From CAZVXI01 sp964631295 (lineage in GTDB: Bacteria; Planctomycetota; Phycisphaerae; Phycisphaerales; SM1A02): 21,299 nt of DNA. Shown here piece after piece: positions 8,126 through 15,741 of this stretch. Where the stretch lies: NCBI GenBank assembly GCA_964631295.1, contig CAZVXI010000040.1, positions 1-21,299 of the forward strand. Reading direction: 5' to 3'. The notes below the pieces were generated by a model, which saw nothing but the letters and a program-made list of their open reading frames with translations, did no database searches and was not told where the DNA came from. The position numbers and the translations under genes are program-made. Numbering within the stretch: position 1 is the first letter of the stretch; each line of letters opens with the position of its first letter.

Positions 8126-8698
8126 ATGCGTCGTCACGTACGAACGACAGATCGTGGCTTCACGTTGCTCGAGATGCTGCTGACGGTGTCGATCCTTGCG
8201 ACACTTGCTGCGCTCGCCGTCCCATTGATGGCCGACACCGATCGCGTGCGCGTCCGTGCTGCAGTCGATGTTCTGATCTCCGACCTCGAGTTGGCACAGG
8301 TCATGAACATCTCGTTTCCGGACGATCCGGTTGTTGTTCGTTTCGATCCATCTGGCTCGCGTTACTGGCTCGCCGACGCTGACACGCCCGGCACGCCAAT
8401 CAACCGAGAAGACACCGGGGAACCATACCTTGTGGAACTTGGAGTCGGACGTGGCGCAATGGCTGAGGGTGTCACGCTGCAGATCGCAGACATGTCTGGC
8501 GATCAAGTCGCCTTTAACTCACAAGGCGGTCTCACCAGTTTCAGTGCAGCACCAATCATGACACTCGCGATCGAAGGTGAGAGCATCTCCATCTCGATCG
8601 CAGCGACGACTGGAACGATCTTCGAAACAACAGATAGCGATCGCGTGACCGAGAAACTGGAAGGGGCGGCTCTTCTTGGAGAAGATGCATCACGCTGA
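8126..8698 (+). CDS. GspH/FimT-like minor pseudopilin
   Basis: A 190-residue prepilin. An 11-residue leader ending DRG precedes FTLLEMLLTVSILATLAALAVPLM; cleavage after Gly11 leaves Phe12 at position 1 and Glu16 at position 5. The helix breaks at Pro, as in GspH/FimT, and is followed by RVRAAVDVLISDLELAQVMNIS, equivalent to the ARS.L...L..A..eAi region of GspH. A beta-rich domain follows (VVVRFDPSGSRYWL, VAFNSQGG; the N-x-x-G turn before the last strands is typical). It begins two bases after the PilX-like stop and is the last gene of the cluster. Its stop directly abuts the stop of the convergent response regulator, leaving no room for a separate terminator. Confidence 0.85.
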   Translation: MRRHVRTTDRGFTLLEMLLTVSILATLAALAVPLMADTDRVRVRAAVDVLISDLELAQVMNISFPDDPVVVRFDPSGSRYWLADADTPGTPINREDTGEPYLVELGVGRGAMAEGVTLQIADMSGDQVAFNSQGGLTSFSAAPIMTLAIEGESISISIAATTGTIFETTDSDRVTEKLEGAALLGEDASR

Positions 8699-10090
8699 TC
8701 ACCGCAGCCCGTATTCCTTCAACTTGCGATAGAGCGTGCGTTCGCCGATGCCGAGGATGGTCGCGGCCTGCTCTCGATTGCCACCAGTCATTGCGAGAGT
8801 CTGGCGAATTGCTTCCTTTTCAAGTTTGTCGAGGCCAACCCCCGCGAGCGATCCGAAGGCCAGATCGTCGTCGTTGCCGCCACTGCGAACCTCATCAGGC
8901 ACATCGCGCACGTCGATGCGATTCTCGTCACAGGTTACAAGCATCTTCTGCGACACATTCATCAACTCGCGGACGTTCCCCGGCCAGTCGTATGCAACCA
9001 TCCGCAGCATGGCAGGCTCGCTGACTGTCGGGATCGCCAAATCCAGTTCCGAGGCGTATTTGCCAATCGCGTGCTGAACGAGTCGCGGTATGTCCCCACG
9101 TCGATCCCTTAACGGCGGTACGTGAATCTCAGCACCACGAATGCGGAAATACAAATCATCGCGAAACTGCTGCTTCTCAACAAGATCTCTCAAATCGCGA
9201 TTCGTCGCGCTGACGAACCGAACATCCGTGCTTCGTGCATCGTTCGCACCGAGCCGAACAACATCTCCTGTCTCAAGAACGCGCAACAGTTTGGCCTGCA
9301 TCGTCAGTGGCATGTCGCCGATCTCATCGAGAAACAACGTCCCGCCTGTGGCATATTCAAACACGCCCTCTCGATCGCGGTCGGCTCCGGTGAACGCGCC
9401 GCGCACGTGGCCGAAGAGTTGATCTTCCAGCAGTGTCTCGCTCTGGCCGGCCGCGTTAAATGTCACATACCGCTTACTTGCGCGCTTGGAATGCTTGTGG
9501 ATCGCAGCGGCGATAAGTTCCTTGCCCGTTCCGCTCTCGCCCGTGATAAGAACCGGGATATTGCTCGGCGCGACCTTCCGAACCGTATCGATCACTTTGC
9601 GGATGCCAGCCGAATCGCCAATGATCCCCTCAAACCCGTAGGCAGCATCAACCTGGCCCTGCAGCGTTGTGTTCTGATGGCGAAGCAGCACAGTCTCCGC
9701 TGCGCGGTTCACGAGATTGCGAAAGACCTCGAGATCGAGCGGCTTCTCGATGAAGTCATACGCCCCGCCCTGCAAGGCGGCCTTCGCGGTCGGGACATCA
9801 CCATGCGCGGTGACCATGATCGTCTCAGCATCCTGCTGGTGTGTCTGGGCCTGTTCCAGAACGCGCAGGCCAGCAGTCTCATCTTCCATGACAAGATCCG
9901 TCACAATCACATCAAATGACCCGTGCGTCAGTTCATCGACCGCCTGCTCGTAGCTGTTCACGATGGTGCAGATATGCCCGGGCTTGCGCAGCGCATCCGC
10001 CATGACCTCAGCGTGGGGCTGCTCATCCTCGACAATCAAGACCTGCGCGTGCAACTGGGGCTTGTCTGAACCATCGGACATGGCTGTCAT
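8699..10090 (-). CDS. NtrC-family sigma-54-dependent response regulator
   Basis: A 463-residue transcription activator with all three domains. Receiver: acidic pair Glu21-Asp22, phosphoacceptor Asp65, Thr94 and Lys116. AAA+ domain about 152-390: Walker A GESGTGKE (184-191), sigma-54 contact loop GAFTGA (231-236), Walker B TLFLDEIGD (251-259), arginine region LYFRIRG (313-319) and WPGNVREL (369-376). The C-terminal Fis-type helix-turn-helix spans about 421-463 (AATILGIGERTLYRKLKEYG). It activates sigma-54 promoters on phosphorylation by a histidine kinase, which is not encoded here. It lies 18 bases downstream of ddl on the same strand and is probably co-transcribed; the pseudopilin cluster converges on it. 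ATG 10090 is the first start; an in-frame ATG at 10081 is equally possible as neither has a clear Shine-Dalgarno. Confidence 0.96.
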   Translation of the reverse strand: MTAMSDGSDKPQLHAQVLIVEDEQPHAEVMADALRKPGHICTIVNSYEQAVDELTHGSFDVIVTDLVMEDETAGLRVLEQAQTHQQDAETIMVTAHGDVPTAKAALQGGAYDFIEKPLDLEVFRNLVNRAAETVLLRHQNTTLQGQVDAAYGFEGIIGDSAGIRKVIDTVRKVAPSNIPVLITGESGTGKELIAAAIHKHSKRASKRYVTFNAAGQSETLLEDQLFGHVRGAFTGADRDREGVFEYATGGTLFLDEIGDMPLTMQAKLLRVLETGDVVRLGANDARSTDVRFVSATNRDLRDLVEKQQFRDDLYFRIRGAEIHVPPLRDRRGDIPRLVQHAIGKYASELDLAIPTVSEPAMLRMVAYDWPGNVRELMNVSQKMLVTCDENRIDVRDVPDEVRSGGNDDDLAFGSLAGVGLDKLEKEAIRQTLAMTGGNREQAATILGIGERTLYRKLKEYGLR

Positions 10091-10108
10091 TGTAGTCCGT
10101 CGATGCGG

Positions 10109-11077
10109 TCAGACGGCCGTCTCTCGGGAAGGATCGCCAATGCACATGCCTCCGCGCTGCAGTGCCGTGCGAACCAGCCGTCGTGTGAGTGCGGCCATAT
10201 CGAGACCGATCGCCGCCGCCGCCATCGGCAGGAGCGAGTGGCTTGTAAACCCCGGCATCGTGTTCACCTCAAGCAGCCACAGCCCGTACTCATCCAGCAT
10301 CAGATCAATGCGAGCAAGGTCGCGGCATTCGAGCAGATCGAACGCCATCTTCGCGATCTGGCAGCACTCGGCTTGCACGCCATCGGGCAGGTCCGGCTCG
10401 ATGGCGTAGCGTGTGTCATCCCGCTCATACTTCGCGTCGTAGTCGTAGAAATCCGCCGCGGGCACGATCTCGATAAGAGGCAATGGCTCACCGGCCAGCA
10501 TGCCGACCGTGAGTTCGCGGCCGGCGACAAGCCGCTCAGCCATGATCGGGCCGCGAATCGCCCGCCGCTCGCGTTCCATGGCACGAGAGACCTGCTCATC
10601 ATCGTGGCACAGATAGACACCCACGCTTGATCCATCATCGATCGGCTTGAGGACGATCGGCGGGCGGAGCGGGCACTGCTCCGTGCGTGGATTGAAGAGT
10701 CGTGCCTCAGGCGTTCGAATCCCGCCGGCTTCGGCGAGATGTTGCTTGGTCAGCCATTTGTCCATTGCCAGAGCCGCAGATCGCGAGCCACAGCCAACGA
10801 ATGGGATGCCATGTTCACGCTCAACCTGCTCGAGAACCTGTTGAAGCGGACCACCTTCGCCCCACGGGCCATGCAGCACTGGGAAGACGACATCCGGGCT
10901 GCTCCGCAAGATCTGCTCAGGTGAGATCTCGACGATCACGCGTTCATCGACATCAAATGCCGCATCCTGACGGAGCGATTCTGCGACAGCGACGCCGGAG
11001 GATATGGACACATCGTGTTCGGCATCAGGACCTCCCATCAATACCAGCACGCGCGTCTGTCCAGTGATCGTGTTCAT
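10109..11077 (-). CDS. ddl: D-alanine--D-alanine ligase
   Basis: A cytoplasmic ATP-grasp enzyme of 322 residues that joins two D-Ala for peptidoglycan precursors. Visible motifs: VLVLMGGPDAEHDVSISSG (10-28) at the N-terminus, HGPWGEGGPLQ (69-79), MDKWLTK (105-111), IVLKPIDDGSSVGV (141-154) containing the ATP-binding Lys and omega-loop Ser residues, DFYDYDAKY (209-217), and ARIDLM with LLEVNTMPGFTSHSLLP (268-284), giving the Mg ligands Asp258, Glu270 and Asn272. Length fits E. coli DdlB (306). I chose ATG 11077, backed by GGAG at 11084-11087 six bases upstream, over the longer frame start at 11155, whose extra residues do not resemble Ddl. It is divergent from murC-murB, not within that operon, and is followed by the response regulator. 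Confidence 0.96.
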   Translation of the reverse strand: MNTITGQTRVLVLMGGPDAEHDVSISSGVAVAESLRQDAAFDVDERVIVEISPEQILRSSPDVVFPVLHGPWGEGGPLQQVLEQVEREHGIPFVGCGSRSAALAMDKWLTKQHLAEAGGIRTPEARLFNPRTEQCPLRPPIVLKPIDDGSSVGVYLCHDDEQVSRAMERERRAIRGPIMAERLVAGRELTVGMLAGEPLPLIEIVPAADFYDYDAKYERDDTRYAIEPDLPDGVQAECCQIAKMAFDLLECRDLARIDLMLDEYGLWLLEVNTMPGFTSHSLLPMAAAAIGLDMAALTRRLVRTALQRGGMCIGDPSRETAV

Positions 11078-11251
11078 CCGTGACTCCGATCCCCCACGCT
11101 CGACAACTGCGCCGGGTTCGTCAAGGTTCTGCCGCGTTCGCGTCAGCCAATGCACGCCCGCGCTTATTTATCGGCAGGTTTCGCCTTGCGTCTGTGAGAT
11201 CGCAGCACGACGACTGGTTCTGCATCTGCTTTGCTATGCCGCGCCGATAGA
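11078..11251. promoter_or_regulatory. Divergent intergenic region between ddl and murC
   Basis: These 174 bases separate two divergent peptidoglycan gene starts and must hold promoters in both directions. GGAG at 11084-11087 (minus strand) is the ddl ribosome site. An AT-rich patch, TTATTTATCG at 11164-11173, stands out and could be a -10 region for ddl on the minus strand, but no good -35 accompanies it. No clear Shine-Dalgarno precedes murC. Confidence 0.4.
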
Positions 11252-12751
11252 ATGATGATGATGCCGACCAAGATTGCACACACGCGTCCCCTTGCCCGTG
11301 AGCCCATCGAGGGTCCAGCCAACTCGCTGCCGTTCTCATGCCGGCACATGCACTTCATCGGAATTGGCGGGTGCGGCATGAGCGGCCTCGCCCGGCTGGT
11401 GGCGGGCCACGGCGCAACTTGCACCGGATCTGACCAGACCCCCAGTGCTGCCACATCGTTGCTTACCAATCAGGGAATTGAAATTTCCTTCAATCAGCAG
11501 CGCGGCGATTTGCCGACCGATGTTGACCTTGTCGTGGCATCGGCAGCCATCGCGCCGGACCATCCGGAAATGCTCGCCGCGATGGATCGAGGCATTGAAG
11601 TCATCCGCTACGCTGAGATGCTGGGGATGCTTCAGCAGCATCATACGGGTGTGTCGATCGCCGGTACGCACGGCAAGAGCACAACATCTGCCCTGCTTTG
11701 CCACGTGCTGATAAAGTGCGGGCTCGACCCGAGTTTCATCGTGGGCGCAAACTGCGAGCAGATTGGCGGCGGCAGCCGGGTTGGGTCGCGCGCCATCCCC
11801 GCTGGGACCCGAGTCAACGAGCCCGGCCTGCTTATTGCAGAAGCTTGCGAGTTCAACCGCTCTTTCCATCATCACCGGCCGACATGTGGACTGATCAACA
11901 ACATTGAAGAAGACCATCTCGACATCTATGAGACGCTCGACGCCATTGTCGAAGCATTTGCCGGCTTTGCGCGGTTACTCCCCGCATCTGACGAGGGCGG
12001 GTGGCTCCTGATCGCCCATGAAGGCGCCCATCGTCGGCAGGTGACAACGAGCCTGAGCTGCGCGATCGAGACATTCGGCTTCAGCCCGTCAGCCGACTAC
12101 CAGGTTGTGTACGACCCCGGCAATCAGCGTGTTGGCATCATGCAACAGGGGCACTGGGTCGCACATTGGACCAATCGCCTCGTCGGTGAGCACAATGCGC
12201 TCAATGCAGCCGCGGCAGCGATCATCGCGCATCATCTTGGTGGCGAGTGGACGGAGATTGTACAAGCGCTCGAGTCTTTCGCGGGAATTGACCGGCGAAT
12301 GCAGCGGCTCGGCGAACGGTCTGTGCCGGGCGGAACGGTCACGATCTACGACGACTACGGCCACCATCCGACAGAAATCGAAAAGACGCTGCGAGCGTTA
12401 CGCGCTGCCGAACAACCTGCCCGGCTCATTTGCGTATTTCAACCGCACCAGCACAGCCGCACACGATTCCTCATGGAGCAGTTTGCTCAGAGTTTCGAGA
12501 GTGCGGACGTCGTGATCGTGCCGCAGATCTACTTCGTCAGGGACTCTGAGCTTGAACGGCAGAAGGTCAGTTCGCGCGATCTTGTTGATCGCCTTCGTGA
12601 GCGAGGGGTAAGCGCGATGCACCTGTATCCGTTCGATGCGATCACCGAACAACTGGAAGTCATGGCAAAGCCGGGTGATCTTGTCGTCATCATGGGGGCT
12701 GGCCCGGTCTGGCAGGTTGCACACCGTTTCCTTCATGCCGGCAAGGAGTGA
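11252..12751 (+). CDS. murC: UDP-N-acetylmuramate--L-alanine ligase
   Basis: MurC attaches L-Ala to UDP-MurNAc in the cytoplasm. The product is 499 residues from ATG 11252 (E. coli MurC: 491). Rossmann-like HFIGIGGCGMSGLA is at 34-47, ATP P-loop GTHGKST at 138-144, EACEFNRSF at 197-205 with NNIEEDHLD following, then HNALNAAAAA, DDYGHHPTEI (367-376), FQPHQHSRT (396-404) and MGAGPVW (481-487). About 33 residues precede the Rossmann strand, more than usual. Four tandem ATG codons (11252-11263) offer alternative starts; no clear Shine-Dalgarno is present, and ATG 11348 just before HFIGIGG cannot be excluded. The stop lies within the ribosome site region of murB, so the two are translationally linked. 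Confidence 0.96.
   Translation: MMMMPTKIAHTRPLAREPIEGPANSLPFSCRHMHFIGIGGCGMSGLARLVAGHGATCTGSDQTPSAATSLLTNQGIEISFNQQRGDLPTDVDLVVASAAIAPDHPEMLAAMDRGIEVIRYAEMLGMLQQHHTGVSIAGTHGKSTTSALLCHVLIKCGLDPSFIVGANCEQIGGGSRVGSRAIPAGTRVNEPGLLIAEACEFNRSFHHHRPTCGLINNIEEDHLDIYETLDAIVEAFAGFARLLPASDEGGWLLIAHEGAHRRQVTTSLSCAIETFGFSPSADYQVVYDPGNQRVGIMQQGHWVAHWTNRLVGEHNALNAAAAAIIAHHLGGEWTEIVQALESFAGIDRRMQRLGERSVPGGTVTIYDDYGHHPTEIEKTLRALRAAEQPARLICVFQPHQHSRTRFLMEQFAQSFESADVVIVPQIYFVRDSELERQKVSSRDLVDRLRERGVSAMHLYPFDAITEQLEVMAKPGDLVVIMGAGPVWQVAHRFLHAGKE
12743..12748 (+). promoter_or_regulatory. Ribosome binding site of murB
   Basis: AAGGAG lies eight bases before ATG 12757 and overlaps the end of murC. It decides against the in-frame GTG at 12748, which would fall at the edge of this site. 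Confidence 0.7.
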
Positions 12752-12756
12752 ACGCG

Positions 12757-13704
12757 ATGGTAGCAAGCGCAAGTTCACTCTTTGGCGACCTTGAAGTCCA
12801 GGTCACACCGGATGCTCCGATTGGCGCCAAGACTTGGTTCGGCGTCGGCGGCAAAGCAGATCTGCTCGTCTCGCCGCGCAGCGTTGATGCGCTTGCAACG
12901 CTTGTCAAACGCGCACGACGCTCGAACATCGCCCTGCGCGTGATGGGCAGCGGCGCGAACCTGCTTGTAGGCGATCAGGGCGTCGGAGGTATTGTCGTCA
13001 AACTCGATCATGAAACGTTCAGGCAGATCAAGTACAACCCGGAAGGCGATGTTGACCGCATGCGCGCGATGGCCGGTGCTGACATGGCGCGGACGCTGAT
13101 GGACACGACGCGCAGAGGCCTCGCCGGCTTGGCGCAGATGGCAGGAATCCCGGCGTCCATCGGCGGCGCAATCCGAATGAATGCCGGTGGCGCATTCGGA
13201 TCGATCGGCGACGCCGTCGACCGTGTGACCTGCATCACGCGCGCCGGCGAGATTGTCACCTACCCGAAGTCCGAGCTGGTATTCGACTATCGACGCACGA
13301 ATATCCCCGATCCCATCATCGTCTCAGCCGTATTCAACATCATGCCAGATGACCCCGTCAAACTCCGTGATCGCGTCAAGGAAATCTTTGCGTACAAAAA
13401 AAGTACACAACCTCTTGCAGACAACTCAGCTGGCTGCGCGTTTCGGAACCCAATCGATCCGGTGAGTGAGCAGCGTGTCTCAGCCGGCAAACTCATCGAT
13501 GAAGCTGGATTGAAGGGGACGACTGTTGGTGGCGCAGCAGTCAGCACGCATCATGCGAACTTTGTCGTCACGCAGCCCGGTGCGACAGCAACACATGTCA
13601 TAGAACTGCTTGAACTCGTTCAAAAACGAACTTTTGAACACTGCGGCATCGAACTCGAACCGGAAGTCGTGATCTGGCGACGCGGCGAGGGCGGCCAACT
13701 CTGA
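12757..13704 (+). CDS. murB: UDP-N-acetylenolpyruvoylglucosamine reductase
   Basis: MurB reduces UDP-GlcNAc-enolpyruvate to UDP-MurNAc using FAD and NADPH. This protein has 315 residues. FAD-domain motifs: TWFGVGGKADLLV (26-38), GSGANLLVGD (64-73), GLAGLAQMAGIPASIGGAI (121-139) and MNAGGAFG (141-148). Substrate region: FDYRRTNI (176-183), NSAGCAFRNP (223-232), AGKLIDEAGLKG (243-254) and the C-terminal EPEVVIW with the catalytic Glu near 303. The short length suggests type II MurB. At the position of the catalytic Ser of E. coli MurB (Ser229; usually AGS-x-FxNP) this protein has Cys227. The substrate product feeds MurC, encoded just upstream. The gene ends two bases before the convergent epimerase-HAD stop. 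Confidence 0.95.
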   Translation: MVASASSLFGDLEVQVTPDAPIGAKTWFGVGGKADLLVSPRSVDALATLVKRARRSNIALRVMGSGANLLVGDQGVGGIVVKLDHETFRQIKYNPEGDVDRMRAMAGADMARTLMDTTRRGLAGLAQMAGIPASIGGAIRMNAGGAFGSIGDAVDRVTCITRAGEIVTYPKSELVFDYRRTNIPDPIIVSAVFNIMPDDPVKLRDRVKEIFAYKKSTQPLADNSAGCAFRNPIDPVSEQRVSAGKLIDEAGLKGTTVGGAAVSTHHANFVVTQPGATATHVIELLELVQKRTFEHCGIELEPEVVIWRRGEGGQL

Positions 13705-13706
13705 CA

Positions 13707-15707
13707 TCACCGGTGCGCGAGCACATAGCGCTGGATGGCCCGTGCCACTCCAAGGTCATCGTTGCTCGGGACAACTGCATCCGCCAGTTGTTTGATCGAA
13801 TCAAGCCCGTTGTTGACGGCGACGCCGAAACCAGCCCACTCGATCATCCCCGCATCGTTGATGTGATCACCAATCGCCATCACTTCATCACGCGTCACGT
13901 TCATCTTGCGCGCAATGCGCTGCAGCGCGATGCCCTTGTCGACCAGCGGATGAAGCACCTGCACCCACCGTGGCGATGTCATGAACATCGATACTTGTCG
14001 AGTCTGCCAGTATTCTTCCTGCAGAACAGGAACGATTGGCGGAAGTTCATCCTCGAGACCAAAGAAACTCAGTCGCGTCACTGGTCGGTCAAGGAACGAG
14101 TCCAGCGGCCCAATGCCGTCCGGCTCGGCAATCGGCCCGACTTCCCGCTCGAAGCGCGGATCGATGCGGTCTGTGTACCACTGATCGAGTACTTCGATTC
14201 CAACTTGAACAGACGGCGATGTCTCACGCGCCCGCTCGACGATGCGCGCGACCAACTCAGTCTGAAGCGGCTCGTGAAACTGCGCTCGATAGTCAGAGTG
14301 ATTCCAGATTGCCGCACCATGAAAGTTGATGGTTGGCGTCGGCAGATTCAGTGCGTGCACGATCTTGCGCGTGCCACGCGGCGGCCGCGCTGTCGCCAGG
14401 ACGACAACACACCCTGCTCTTGCGGCGGCGCGGCATGCCTGAATCACACCCGGTGCCAGCCGGCTGTCTGACCCGAGCAGCGTTCCGTCGATGTCGATCG
14501 CAAGCAGCCGGATCGGGGCCTGTGGCATGCGCCGTGGCATCGGCGATGCTTCCTGTTGCGTCTGCAGCACCACTGTGCCATTCGCATCTTGCGCATCTGT
14601 GGCTGGCACCTCTACGTCCGCGTCCTGCACGATGGGGATCGGCGATGGCCCGCGCTCAAACGGTGCGCCGGTTCCCTGCGGCGAAGCCACAGGCTGATCT
14701 GAGGAGGCGGGCGATACGCGATGAGCTGCCTCGTTTGAGAAGTCGCTGGCGACATGGGGCACATCCTCGTTGGCGTGAGCTTCACGCGTGCCGAGCAGCG
14801 AGCCGACAGCCTCATCAATATTCGGGTAAAGAAAACCAAAGTCGTGCAGCTCAGCCTGTCGCGGCGTCGCTCGCTGGCTGTCGGTCAGGAAACTGCCGAA
14901 CTCACCCACAACAACTCGCAACGCAAGCCCCGGGGCTGGGAAGAACCACGGTCGACCCATCACCTGCCCGATCACTCGCGCCAGGCCCCAGTTCGTCACA
15001 GGATTCGGGCTGCACGCATTCACTGGCCCGGCCATCCGCTCGTTCGTGAGCACGTGATGCATGAGAGCGACCCAGTCGCGCCAGTGAATCCACGGCTTCC
15101 ATGACGCTCGAATGCCAATCGGCCCGCCAACAAACCAGCGGAAGGGCGCGACCATCTTCGGCATTGCTCCGCCACGCATGTCCAGAACGATGCCTGTACG
15201 GAAAAGGACGACCCGCGTGGTGTCAGCAAGTGGTCGTGCCTGTTGTTCCCATCGTTCACACAGATTCGCGAGGAAGTCGTTGCCAGCCGGCTGCGACTCT
15301 GGAAGAACCGTGTCACCACGGTCTCCGTAATACCCAACTGCCGAGCCCGATACGAACACCACTGGCGGACTTGCTGCATCGCGAATCGCCTGGCCAACCT
15401 GATATGTGCTGTCAATCCGACTGTCGGCGATGATCTTCTTGTACGACGTATCCCATCGGCGGTCTGCCAGGCCCGCGCCAGCAAGGTGAATGACGCCGTC
15501 ACATCCGTCGACGGCCTGCATCCAGTCGCCGGGTGTCGCGGGGTTTCCTGACACCACCTTGACGTTCGGATTGACATTGGCTGCGAACAGCCGCTCCGCG
15601 CGACCTGCGTCGCGCGACACGAGCACGAGCGAATCACCTCGCTCCAGCCGGTCGACGACCAGTCGTCTGCCGAGTTGTCCGGTTGCTCCGGTGATGAAAA
15701 GTCGCAT
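13707..15707 (-). CDS. TIGR01777 epimerase fused to Cof-type HAD phosphatase
   Basis: A 666-residue fusion. N-terminal part (1-305) is a short-chain dehydrogenase-like sugar epimerase family member (YfcH/TIGR01777): nucleotide loop ITGATGQLGRRL (5-16), VIHLAGAGLADRRW (72-85), VSGSAVGYYGDRGD (119-132) and the C-terminal SQRATPRQAELHDFGF. A Pro/Ala/Ser/Asp-rich linker runs about 305-395. The C-terminal part (398-666) is a HAD hydrolase of the Cof type: LLAIDIDGTLL (401-411; Asp405, Asp407), VVLATAR (435-441), Lys591 and GDHINDAGM (613-621), with a large C2 cap between. Substrates are unknown. I chose ATG 15707, directly before the Rossmann strand; the ATG at 15758 would overlap the upstream gene and lacks homology. 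Third gene of its operon. Confidence 0.9.
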   Translation of the reverse strand: MRLFITGATGQLGRRLVVDRLERGDSLVLVSRDAGRAERLFAANVNPNVKVVSGNPATPGDWMQAVDGCDGVIHLAGAGLADRRWDTSYKKIIADSRIDSTYQVGQAIRDAASPPVVFVSGSAVGYYGDRGDTVLPESQPAGNDFLANLCERWEQQARPLADTTRVVLFRTGIVLDMRGGAMPKMVAPFRWFVGGPIGIRASWKPWIHWRDWVALMHHVLTNERMAGPVNACSPNPVTNWGLARVIGQVMGRPWFFPAPGLALRVVVGEFGSFLTDSQRATPRQAELHDFGFLYPNIDEAVGSLLGTREAHANEDVPHVASDFSNEAAHRVSPASSDQPVASPQGTGAPFERGPSPIPIVQDADVEVPATDAQDANGTVVLQTQQEASPMPRRMPQAPIRLLAIDIDGTLLGSDSRLAPGVIQACRAAARAGCVVVLATARPPRGTRKIVHALNLPTPTINFHGAAIWNHSDYRAQFHEPLQTELVARIVERARETSPSVQVGIEVLDQWYTDRIDPRFEREVGPIAEPDGIGPLDSFLDRPVTRLSFFGLEDELPPIVPVLQEEYWQTRQVSMFMTSPRWVQVLHPLVDKGIALQRIARKMNVTRDEVMAIGDHINDAGMIEWAGFGVAVNNGLDSIKQLADAVVPSNDDLGVARAIQRYVLAHR
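14549..14554 (-). promoter_or_regulatory. Possible internal ribosome binding site before HAD domain
   Basis: On the minus strand AGGAAG lies eight bases before an in-frame ATG (codon 390 of the fusion, 14540-14538), a few residues before the HAD domain begins. It could let the phosphatase be made separately. This is a pattern by eye only. Confidence 0.3.
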
Positions 15708-15741
15708 CGTCTGTAAAGTCCCGCAGGAACGGTACCGCCCG

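Noticed and set aside
8680..8720. Bidirectional terminator between the GspH-like gene and the response regulator
   Set aside because: The stops abut and I see no GC-rich hairpin followed by a T run.
9122..9919. Plus-strand open frame of 265 codons inside the response regulator
   Set aside because: Antisense to a fully conserved NtrC-type AAA+ domain; no independent features.
11078..11155. N-terminal extension of ddl to 11155
   Set aside because: The extra 26 residues do not resemble Ddl, and GGAG stands directly before the ATG at 11077.
13713..15049. Plus-strand open frames opposite the epimerase-HAD fusion
   Set aside because: Low-complexity, Arg/Ala/Pro/His-rich translations antisense to two well-conserved domains.
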